From assembly GCF_037482405.1 (NCBI RefSeq), contig NZ_JBBHZZ010000001.1, positions 496,001-560,000 of the forward strand: a stretch of 64,000 nucleotides of DNA. The letters are read 5' to 3'. Under the pieces are notes generated by a model. It was not told where the DNA came from. It saw only the letters and a program-made list of their open reading frames with translations, and did not search any database. Made by a program: the position numbers and the translations under genes. Source of the stretch: Pseudokineococcus marinus (GTDB taxonomy: Bacteria > Actinomycetota > Actinomycetes > Actinomycetales > Quadrisphaeraceae). Positions 18,029-24,537 of this stretch are shown here, piece by piece; the first letter of the stretch is position 1; each line of letters begins with the position of its first letter.

Positions 18029-19567
18029 ATGACGGCAGCGGCGGACCCGAGCACGAGCCCGGCGACGGGAGGGGGCGCGGGGACGGGCACGGGGAGCCCG
18101 GCCGCGGGGGCCGCGAGCGGCACGGGGGTCACCGGCACCGCCGAGCGGATGGCTCCCGGCAGCGGGCTCGTCATCGGGCTGCTGCTCGTGTCGGCCTTCG
18201 TCGTCATCCTCAACGAGACGATCATGAGCGTCGCCCTGCCGCGCCTCATGGAGGACCTCCAGGTCACGACGGCGACGGCGCAGTGGCTCACCACCGGCTT
18301 CATGCTCACCATGGCCGTCGTCATCCCCGTGACCGGCTTCCTGCTGCAGCGCTTCCACATCCGGCCGCTCTTCCTCACGGCGATGTCCCTGTTCAGCACG
18401 GGCACGCTCGTCGCGGCCCTCGCGCCGGGCTTCGGGGCGCTGCTCGTCGGCCGCGTCGTCCAGGCGAGCGGCACCGCGATCATGATGCCGCTGCTCTTCA
18501 CGACCGTCCTCACGCTCGTCCCCGCCTCCTCGCGCGGACGGATGATGGGGCGCATCTCGATCGTCATCGCCGTGGCCCCGGCCATCGGCCCGACGATCTC
18601 CGGCCTCGTCCTCTCGGTCCTCGACTGGCGCTGGATGTTCTGGCTGGTGCTGCCCATCGCGCTCGTGTCGCTGGCCCTCGGCGCCGCGCGCATCCGCAAC
18701 GCGACGACGCCGCGCCCGGGCTCCCTCGACGTCCCCTCGGTGGTGCTGTCGGCGCTCGCCTTCGGCGGCCTCCTCTACGGCCTGTCGAGCATCGGGGAGG
18801 GCGGGGGCGCGCACGTCCTGCCGCTGTGGGTGCCGATCGCCGTCGGCGCCGCGGCCCTCGCCGTCTTCGTCCACCGCCAGCTGCGGCTGGCCCGGGCGGA
18901 CGCGGCGCTGCTGGACCTGCGGGTCTTCGGCACGAGCGCCTTCGCGATCGCGGTGGGGCTCGTGGTCATCAGCATGGTGGCGCTCTTCGGGTCGCTCATC
19001 GTGCTGCCGCTCTACCTGCAGCAGGTCCTCGACCTCACCACCCTCAGCACCGGGCTGCTGCTGCTGCCCGGCGGCGTGGTCATGGCCGTCCTGTCGCCGG
19101 TCGTCGGCGGGCTCTTCGACCGGGTGGGCCCGCGCCCGCTCGTGACCCCCGGGGTCGTCGTCGTCAGCGCCGCGCTGTGGACCCTGACGACGCTGGGCGC
19201 CGGCTCCTCGCCGCTGCACGTCGTCGCGGCGCACGTCCTGCTCAGCGCCGGTCTCGCGTTCGTCTTCACGCCCCTGCTGACGTCGGCGCTGGGGTCCCTG
19301 CCGCCGCGCCTGTACTCCCACGGCAGCGCCGTCGTCAGCACGGTGCAGCAGCTGGCGGGCGGCGCGGGCACCGCGCTGTTCGTGACGCTGCTCAGCACGA
19401 GGTCGGCGGCCCGGCTCGCCGAGGGCGCCGACGCGGTCGCCGCCACGGCCGACGGCGTCCGCGCCGCCTTCCTCGTCGGCGCCGTGCTCTCGCTCGTCGC
19501 GGTGGGCGTCTCCCTGCTCGTGCGGCGCCCGGCGCAGCAGCCGTCGCCCGAGGTCGTGCCGCACTGA
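18029..19567 (+). CDS. MFS multidrug exporter, DHA2 family, LmrB-like
   Basis: A 512-residue 14-TM exporter. After ~45 Gly/Ala/Thr-rich residues comes LNETIMSVALPRLMEDLQ and then TAQWLTTGFMLTMAVVIPVT, which is very close to the lincomycin-type LmrB/Lde branch of the EmrB/QacA family. GPTISGLVLSVLDWRWMFW is the antiporter motif region. ATG 18029 was chosen over an upstream in-frame ATG at 17933, which would lie in the operator. Regulation by the divergent TetR gene is likely. The stop is followed within 6 bp by hairpin copy A of the DUF559 element. Confidence 0.9.
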   Translation: MTAAADPSTSPATGGGAGTGTGSPAAGAASGTGVTGTAERMAPGSGLVIGLLLVSAFVVILNETIMSVALPRLMEDLQVTTATAQWLTTGFMLTMAVVIPVTGFLLQRFHIRPLFLTAMSLFSTGTLVAALAPGFGALLVGRVVQASGTAIMMPLLFTTVLTLVPASSRGRMMGRISIVIAVAPAIGPTISGLVLSVLDWRWMFWLVLPIALVSLALGAARIRNATTPRPGSLDVPSVVLSALAFGGLLYGLSSIGEGGGAHVLPLWVPIAVGAAALAVFVHRQLRLARADAALLDLRVFGTSAFAIAVGLVVISMVALFGSLIVLPLYLQQVLDLTTLSTGLLLLPGGVVMAVLSPVVGGLFDRVGPRPLVTPGVVVVSAALWTLTTLGAGSSPLHVVAAHVLLSAGLAFVFTPLLTSALGSLPPRLYSHGSAVVSTVQQLAGGAGTALFVTLLSTRSAARLAEGADAVAATADGVRAAFLVGAVLSLVAVGVSLLVRRPAQQPSPEVVPH

Positions 19568-19572
19568 CGTCG

Positions 19573-19619
19573 GGTGGCAGCCCCTCGTCGTGCTCTAGCG
19601 CGACGAGAGGCTGCCACCT
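19573..19619. repeat. hairpin copy A, 3' side of DUF559 element 1
   Basis: A 47-nt sequence folds into an almost perfect hairpin. The arm GTGGCAGCCCCTCGTCG pairs with its complement with one mismatch, the stem extends three more pairs, and the tip is TCTA. The same 47 nt recur at 20590 with one difference, in direct orientation. The stop codon of the DUF559 gene (TAG on the minus strand, 19595-19597) lies exactly in the hairpin tip, so one arm encodes the C-terminal residues. It may also terminate transcription of the MFS gene. Confidence 0.85.
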
Positions 19620-20587
19620 CGTCCGTCGAGGTGGCGGCGCAAGACCGCCGCGACCCTGCCTGGCTCCAGCCGGAGCGCGCGGGCGGGAAGGCGCAGCACC
19701 ACCTCACCGGGCCGCGCCACCTCGGCGGCCCGCAACAGGTCGTCGTACCAGCGCCCCTCCTCGACGTGCCCGACGCCGTCCACCTCGAGCAGCACGCACC
19801 GCCCGTCGTCCAGCTCCCACAGGACGTCGAGGTAGCGGCGCCGGCCGCTCGCGTCGAGCCGCACCACCTGCTGCTGCGGCACGGGCAGACCGGCGGAGCG
19901 GCACAGGCGCACCAGCCGCACCTCGGAGAGGGCCTGCGCCCCGCCCTCGACGTCGTCGAGCACCGCCAGCAGCTCGGCCCGGTGCCGGACGGGACCCGCC
20001 GCGAGCACGGCGTCACGCAGCCGGGCCGGCGTCGTCAAGCGCTGCTGCACGACGGCCGCCAGGAGACCGCCCGCCGTCGCCGCCGACTGCGACGCTGCTG
20101 CCGCTCCCACCGCGGCGTCCTCGACGGCGACCACCGGCAGGCCGCCCCGCCGCACCACGCGCACCGGGTTCCGGCCCGTCGTCGCCCGCACCCAGGGCGG
20201 ACCGGCCACCGCCCGCCCGCGCGGGACGCGCACCGCCACCTCGGCGCGCCCCCAGCCCCGCAGCCCGTGGACCTCGAGCGCGGACAGCCCGCACAGAGCG
20301 GACCGCGCACCGGCCGACAGGACGGCCGCCCACCGCTGGGCGTCGCGCCCCAGGGGCCCCGTCGTCGTCGCGACGACCAGGGGGCCCACCCGCTGCCAGC
20401 GACCTCGACGGACCTCTCGACCGACCCGGTCGGGTCCCACGCCCAGAGCCGCGAGCTGGGCTCGCGAGAGGCAGCCCGCCTGCTCGACCGCTGTCGTCGC
20501 CACCTGAGGAGGCAGCGGCGAGGTCCTGGGCACGCGCGGAGCCTGCCGAGGAGTCCGCGCGCCCGCTGGGGACCTGTGGACAGACAC
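19595..20587 (-). CDS. AbiEi-type wHTH plus DUF559 (Vsr-like) nuclease, element 1
   Basis: A 330-residue protein. Residues 38-75 (GCLSRAQLAALGVGPDRVGR, then EVRRGRW) form the winged helix found at the N-terminus of AbiEi-type proteins. The C-terminal ~80 residues match DUF559, a PD-(D/E)XK Vsr-like nuclease fold: RYLDVLWELDDG, then LLEVDGVGHVEEGRWYDDLL, with the expected Asp and Glu-x-Asp. GTG 20587 abuts hairpin B; a second GTG at codon 19, before PRTS, is conserved with the paralogue and is an alternative start. The gene sits precisely between two copies of a 47-nt hairpin. Function is unknown; a homing or element-maintenance nuclease is inferred. Confidence 0.75.
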   Translation of the reverse strand: MSVHRSPAGARTPRQAPRVPRTSPLPPQVATTAVEQAGCLSRAQLAALGVGPDRVGREVRRGRWQRVGPLVVATTTGPLGRDAQRWAAVLSAGARSALCGLSALEVHGLRGWGRAEVAVRVPRGRAVAGPPWVRATTGRNPVRVVRRGGLPVVAVEDAAVGAAAASQSAATAGGLLAAVVQQRLTTPARLRDAVLAAGPVRHRAELLAVLDDVEGGAQALSEVRLVRLCRSAGLPVPQQQVVRLDASGRRRYLDVLWELDDGRCVLLEVDGVGHVEEGRWYDDLLRAAEVARPGEVVLRLPARALRLEPGRVAAVLRRHLDGRGGSLSSR

Positions 20588-20589
20588 GA

Positions 20590-20636
20590 GGTGGCAGCCC
20601 CTCGTCGTGCTCTATCGCGACGAGAGGCTGCCACCT
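20590..20636. repeat. hairpin copy B, 5' side of DUF559 element 1
   Basis: It is identical to hairpin copy A at 46 of 47 positions and in the same orientation, 1017 bp away. It ends 3 bp from the GTG start of the DUF559 gene on one side. On the other side it lies 36 bp before the SMP-30 start, where it must overlap or abut that gene's promoter. Confidence 0.85.
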
Positions 20637-20671
20637 GGCCTAGCGTCGTCGGCGGCGACGAGGAGGTCGAC

Positions 20672-21583
20672 GTGCACGAGCTGGACGACCTGCTGACGGC
20701 GGGCGCGGCGGTCGAGCGCCTCGGCGGCGGGATGACCTGGGCCGAGGGCCCGCTCTGGGTCCCCGCGCGCCGCGCGGTGCGGTGCAGCGACATCCCGGGG
20801 AACCGGGTCATGGAGTGGCACGAGCCGACCGGCGCGTGGGGCGTGCTCGCCGAGGACGTGGAGTTCACCAACGGCCGCACCCTCGGGCTCGACGGCGAGG
20901 TGGTGCAGTGCTCGCACGGCCGCCGGCGCGTCGAGGTGGAGCGGGACGGCGTGGTCACCGGGCTCGTCGACGCCTGGCGCGGGCACCGGCTGAACTCGCC
21001 GAACGACGTCGTCGTCCGCTCCGACGGCACGGTCTGGTTCACCGACCCCTCGTACGGCATCCACCGCCGCGCGGAGGGCCACCCGGGCGAGGAGGAGTAC
21101 GGCGGCCACCACGTCTTCCGCCTCGACCCGGCCACCGGGGAGCTCGACGCCGTCGTCACCGACGTCGCGATGCCCAACGGGCTGGCCTTCTCCCCCGACG
21201 AGCGCGTGCTCTACGTCGCCGACTCCTCCCGCGCGCCCACCCGCGACGACGACCCGCCCGGCGAGGGCCACACCGTGCACGCCTACGACGTCGTCGACGG
21301 CCGCCGCTGCGAGGGCGGGCGCGTGCTGGCCGAGGTGGACCCCGGGCTGCCCGACGGGATCCGCGTGGACGAGCACGGCCACGTGTGGACGACGGCGGAC
21401 ACCTCGCTCGTCGTCCTCCGCCCCGACGGCTCCGAGGTGGGCCGCGTGCCCGTCGGCGAGGTCGTGAGCAACCTCTGCTTCGGGGGGCCGGGCGGTACCG
21501 ACGTCTTCGTCACCGCCTCGACGAGCCTCTACCGGCTGCGGGCGCGCGTGCGCGACGCCACGCACGTGCTCGCGCCGCGCTGA
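20672..21583 (+). CDS. SMP-30/gluconolactonase family protein
   Basis: A 303-residue six-bladed propeller lactonase. The metal-binding Glu is in TWAEGPLW, the Asn in LNSPNDVVVRSDG, and the Asp in PDGIRVDEHG. FTDPSYGI and YVADSS are typical blade motifs. Such enzymes hydrolyse sugar lactones such as gluconolactone; the exact substrate cannot be told. GTG 20672 follows GAGGAGG at good spacing; longer in-frame extensions run through the hairpin. It is a single gene enclosed by two DUF559 elements, both transcribed the other way. Confidence 0.88.
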   Translation: MHELDDLLTAGAAVERLGGGMTWAEGPLWVPARRAVRCSDIPGNRVMEWHEPTGAWGVLAEDVEFTNGRTLGLDGEVVQCSHGRRRVEVERDGVVTGLVDAWRGHRLNSPNDVVVRSDGTVWFTDPSYGIHRRAEGHPGEEEYGGHHVFRLDPATGELDAVVTDVAMPNGLAFSPDERVLYVADSSRAPTRDDDPPGEGHTVHAYDVVDGRRCEGGRVLAEVDPGLPDGIRVDEHGHVWTTADTSLVVLRPDGSEVGRVPVGEVVSNLCFGGPGGTDVFVTASTSLYRLRARVRDATHVLAPR

Positions 21584-21591
21584 CGCCGGCC

Positions 21592-21641
21592 GAGGTGGCT
21601 GCACGAGGACGAGCTCTACGCCGTCCTGGTGCTGCCAGCCG
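21592..21641. repeat. hairpin copy C, 3' side of DUF559 element 2 (one arm decayed)
   Basis: The left arm at 21592-21613 matches the left arm of hairpin D at 20 of 22 positions, and the tip CTCTAC is identical. The right arm carries substitutions, so the stem has about four mismatches. The DUF559 stop codon (TAG on the minus strand, 21616-21618) lies in the tip, exactly as in element 1, and the decayed arm is the part that encodes the C-terminus. Confidence 0.75.
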
Positions 21642-22758
21642 GCGCGAGGTGGCGCCGCAGGAGCGTCACGACGCGGTCCCGGTCCACCCTGAGGGCCCGC
21701 GCGGGCAGGCGGAGCACCACCTCGCCGGGCCGGGTGACCTCCGCGGCGCGCAGCAGGTCGTCGTACCAGCGGGCCTCCTCGACGTGCCCGACGCCGTCCA
21801 CCTCGAGCAGGACGCGGCGCCCGTCCTCCAGCTCCCACAGGGCGTCCAGGTAGCGGCGCCGTCCCGTGGCATCGCGCCGGACCGCCTGCTGCGCCGGCAC
21901 CGGCAGCCCCGCCGTCCGGCACAGGCGCACGAGCCGCACCTCCGACAGCGCCTGCGCCCCGCCCTCGACGTCGTCGAGCACGGCCAGCAGCTCCCGGCGA
22001 TGCCGCAGCGGCCCCGCGGCGAGGACGGCAGCGCGCAGCCGCGCCGGCGTCGTCAGCCGCTGCTGGACGACGGCCGCCAGCAACCCCCCGGCCGTGGCCG
22101 CCGAGCGCGCCGCCCCCGCCGCCTGCGCCGCGGCCTCCTCCACGGCGAGCACGGGCAGGCCCCCGCGCCGCACCACCCGCGCAGCCCGGCGGCTCGACGT
22201 CGCCGTGGTGCCGGCCAGCGCCGGCAGGCGATGCCCCCGGAGCACGCGGACGGAGATCGACGAGCGCTCCCACCCCCGCAGGCCGTGCACCTCCAGCGCC
22301 GACAGCCCCGCCAGGGCCGCCCCGGCACCACCGGAGAGGACCGCGGCCCAGCGCGTCGCGGCGACGTCGAGCTCGCCGGTGCTGGTCCGCACGACGAGCG
22401 GGCCGACGACGCACCAGCGCCCGGCACGCACCTCGGAGGCCACCCGGTCGGCGTCCACACCGAGCTCGCGCAGCTGCGCGCGGGAGAGGCACCCGCCCTG
22501 CTGGGACGCCAGCACGGGCAGGGAGGCGGGCAGCGACGACGTCCTCGGCACGCGACGAGGCTGGACCGACCGGCCGGTGCGTGCGTCGAGGCCTGTGGAC
22601 GAGCGAGGTGGGGGGGGGGGGGGGGGGGGGNACCCGCCCTGCTGGGACGCCAGCACGGGCAGGGAGGCGGGCAGCGACGACGTCCTCGGCACGCGACGAG
22701 GCTGGACCGACCGGCCGGTGCGTGCGTCGAGGCCTGTGGACGAGCGAGGTGGCTGCAC
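21616..22758 (-). CDS. AbiEi-type wHTH plus DUF559 nuclease, element 2 (contains assembly duplication)
   Basis: A paralogue of the gene at 19595-20587. The winged helix is GCLSRAQLRELGVDADRVAS, and the DUF559 end is YLDALWELEDGRRVLLEVDG followed by VGHVEEARWYDDLL. As sequenced the frame includes a 120-bp duplicated segment plus 20 G and one N. Removing these 141 nt (in frame) leaves about 333 residues, matching the paralogue's 330. A start at GTG 22758 would lie inside hairpin D; the conserved internal GTG before PRTSSLP is an alternative. The same gene-between-hairpins arrangement as element 1. Function unknown; nuclease fold seen, role inferred. Confidence 0.72.
   Translation of the reverse strand: MQPPRSSTGLDARTGRSVQPRRVPRTSSLPASLPVLASQQGGXPPPPPPPPRSSTGLDARTGRSVQPRRVPRTSSLPASLPVLASQQGGCLSRAQLRELGVDADRVASEVRAGRWCVVGPLVVRTSTGELDVAATRWAAVLSGGAGAALAGLSALEVHGLRGWERSSISVRVLRGHRLPALAGTTATSSRRAARVVRRGGLPVLAVEEAAAQAAGAARSAATAGGLLAAVVQQRLTTPARLRAAVLAAGPLRHRRELLAVLDDVEGGAQALSEVRLVRLCRTAGLPVPAQQAVRRDATGRRRYLDALWELEDGRRVLLEVDGVGHVEEARWYDDLLRAAEVTRPGEVVLRLPARALRVDRDRVVTLLRRHLAPAGSTRTA
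22491..22751. repeat. 120-bp duplication around a poly-G/N scaffold join (artefact)
   Basis: Bases 22491-22610 are repeated exactly at 22632-22751. Between them are 20 G (on top of the natural final G) and one N at 22631. A poly-G tail is the usual error of two-colour Illumina chemistry, and a single N with identical flanks is what a scaffolder leaves when it fails to merge overlapping contig ends. The true genome very likely has one copy. Confidence 0.9.
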
Positions 22759-22795
22759 GAGGACGGCCTCTACGCCGTCCTCGTGCAGCCACCTC
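22746..22795. repeat. hairpin copy D, 5' side of DUF559 element 2 (perfect 22-bp stem)
   Basis: Arms 22746-22767 and 22774-22795 are perfectly complementary over 22 bp with the 6-nt tip CTCTAC. It is a direct-orientation relative of hairpin C. After removing the assembly duplication the two lie about 1013 bp apart, nearly the same unit length as element 1 (1017 bp). Its arm sequence differs from hairpins A and B, but GGTGGC at the base and CTCTA in the tip are shared. Confidence 0.85.
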
Positions 22796-22814
22796 CCGAC
22801 GAGCGGGCACCGCC

Positions 22815-22826
22815 TACGGTCTCCCC
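22815..22826 (+). promoter_or_regulatory. -10 box TACGGT with 6-nt spacing to ATG (leaderless start)
   Basis: TACGGT at 22815-22820 lies six bases before the ATG at 22827, and no Shine-Dalgarno sequence is present. This fits a leaderless transcript. The corresponding -35 region would fall at the base of hairpin D. Confidence 0.6.
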
Positions 22827-23771
22827 ATGACGACGCAGGACCAGCGCTCGCGCACGCCGGTGAGCCACGTGCCGCTGCACGTCGGCCGCGGGATGCTCAT
22901 GGGCGCCGCCGAGGTGGTGCCCGGCGTCAGCGGCGGGACCATCGCCCTCATCACGGGCGTCTACGAGACGCTCATCGACACGGCCGGCCACACGGTGACG
23001 GCGTTCCGCCGGCTCGTCACGGGCGACGTCCGCGGGGCGCGCGCCGAGCTGGTGCAGGGCTCCTGGCTCGTCGTCGTCCCGCTCCTGCTCGGCACCGTCG
23101 TGGCCGTCGTCGTGGGCGCCTCCCTCATCGAGCCGCTGCTCGAGGACCACCCGGTGGGCTCGCGCGCCGTCTTCGCCGGGCTCGTCCTGGCCTCGCTCAG
23201 CGTCCCGGCCATGATGGTCGGGCGGGCCTGGACGGCACGGCTCGTCGTCGTCGCCGTCGTCGCGGCCGTGCTGGCCTTCGTCCTCACCGGGCTGCCCCCG
23301 GGCTCGGCGGCGGACCCGCCGCTTCCGGTCGTCTCGCTCGCGGCCGCCGTCGCCATCTGCGCCCTCGTGCTGCCCGGCGTCTCGGGCTCCTTCCTCCTCG
23401 CGACCGTCGGCCTCTACGAGCCGACCATCGCCGCCGTCAACGGGCGCGACCTCGGGTACCTCGGGGCCTTCGCGCTCGGCGCGACCATCGGCCTGGCCCT
23501 CTTCGTGCGGCTGCTGCAGCACCTGCTCTCCACCCACCGGGCCGTGACGCTGGCCGTCATGACCGGCCTCATGGCCGGTTCCCTGCGCGCCCTGTGGCCC
23601 TGGCAGACCGAGGACCGCGACGTGCTCGCGCCCTCCGGCGACGTGCTCGCGATCCTCGGGCTCGCCCTCGCCGGTGCGGCCGTCGTCGTCGCGCTGCTCG
23701 TCGTCGAGCGGCTGGTCGGCGGGGCGGACCCCGCCTCCTCCACCGCGGACGAGCCGCCCGCGGCGCGCTGA
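22827..23771 (+). CDS. DUF368 membrane protein (PopT-like undecaprenyl-phosphate transporter)
   Basis: A 314-residue polytopic membrane protein. The two DUF368 signature repeats are visible: GAAEVVPGVSGGTIALITG near residue 35 and LVLPGVSGSFLLATVGLY near residue 185, each opening one half of an inverted-repeat fold with about 8-9 TM helices in all. DUF368 proteins (PopT) were shown in other bacteria to recycle the lipid carrier undecaprenyl phosphate across the membrane; applying that here is inference. ATG 22827 has a leaderless promoter. Confidence 0.85.
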   Translation: MTTQDQRSRTPVSHVPLHVGRGMLMGAAEVVPGVSGGTIALITGVYETLIDTAGHTVTAFRRLVTGDVRGARAELVQGSWLVVVPLLLGTVVAVVVGASLIEPLLEDHPVGSRAVFAGLVLASLSVPAMMVGRAWTARLVVVAVVAAVLAFVLTGLPPGSAADPPLPVVSLAAAVAICALVLPGVSGSFLLATVGLYEPTIAAVNGRDLGYLGAFALGATIGLALFVRLLQHLLSTHRAVTLAVMTGLMAGSLRALWPWQTEDRDVLAPSGDVLAILGLALAGAAVVVALLVVERLVGGADPASSTADEPPAAR

Positions 23772-23876
23772 CGCCGACGCCCGGCGGCGGGCGCTCCTGA
23801 GCGCGCGCCCTGCGCCGCGCGGCGCCCGGCCCGCGTCCGTACCGTGGACGACGCGCCGACCGCCGGAGGAGGACCC

Positions 23877-24473
23877 GTGGAGCTGCTGACCGGGGCGGGC
23901 CTCGCGAGCGCCGCCGGCCTCAACGCCTGGCTGCCCCTGCTCCTGCTCGGCGCGGCCGCGCGGTGGACCGACGTCGTCGCCCTCCCCGACGGGTGGGCGT
24001 GGCTCTCGGAGCCCGGCGTGCTCGCCGTCCTCGCCGTGCTGCTCGTCGTCGAGGTGCTGGCCGACAAGGTGCCCGGCGTCGACCACGTCAACGACGCGCT
24101 GCAGACCGTCGTCCGGCCGCTCGCCGGCGGCGTGGCGGCGAGCGCCGGCACCGGTGGCGCGACCGCCGGCCCGGGCGCCGGCGGCGACGCGTCGTGGCTC
24201 GCGGGCGTCGACGGGACGACGGTGCTCGCGGGCGCGGCGGTGGCGCTCGTCGTCCACCTGCTCAAGGCCGCGGGCCGGGCGGCCGTCAACGCGACGACGG
24301 CGGGCGTCGGCGCCCCCGTGGCCTCGGCGGCCGAGGACGCCCTCTCCCTCGGGCTCGTGGCCTCGGCGCTGCTCGCGCCCGTGCTGGTGCTCGTCGCCCT
24401 GGGGGTGCTGCTCGCGGTCGCCGTGGCCGTCGTCCGCCGGCGTCGACGGCGCCGGGCCGTGCGCCCGGTCTGA
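23877..24473 (+). CDS. DUF4126 family membrane protein
   Basis: A 198-residue hydrophobic protein with 4-5 TM segments. The N-terminal pattern GAGLASAAGLNAWLPLLLLG and the loop DKVPGVDHVNDALQTVVRP are typical of DUF4126. The C-terminal tail is a run of arginines. GTG 23877 follows GGAGGAGG; a possible -10 TACCGT lies at 23840. The biochemical role of the family is not known. Confidence 0.85.
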   Translation: MELLTGAGLASAAGLNAWLPLLLLGAAARWTDVVALPDGWAWLSEPGVLAVLAVLLVVEVLADKVPGVDHVNDALQTVVRPLAGGVAASAGTGGATAGPGAGGDASWLAGVDGTTVLAGAAVALVVHLLKAAGRAAVNATTAGVGAPVASAAEDALSLGLVASALLAPVLVLVALGVLLAVAVAVVRRRRRRRAVRPV

Positions 24474-24480
24474 CCGCCCT

Positions 24481-24523
24481 GCGGCGGAGCGGCGGTCCGC
24501 CGCCCACCGGAGCGCCGCTCCGG
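24481..24523. terminator. double hairpin between convergent DUF4126 and patatin genes
   Basis: Two adjacent inverted repeats stand in the convergent gap: GCGGCGGA/TCCGCCGC (24481-24503, 7-nt loop) and the perfect CCGGAGCGCCGCTCCGG (24507-24523). No T-run follows, as usual in this GC-rich genome. They probably serve transcription from both sides. Confidence 0.6.
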
Positions 24524-24537
24524 GCGGACGAAGGGGA

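Noticed and set aside
22611..22631. Poly-proline insertion in the second DUF559 protein
   Set aside because: It results from the poly-G sequencing artefact and N, not from real coding sequence.
19573..22795. Classical insertion sequence or IS200/IS605 element
   Set aside because: No transposase is encoded; the ORFs are AbiEi/DUF559 type, and the hairpins are direct copies rather than terminal inverted repeats of a DDE element.
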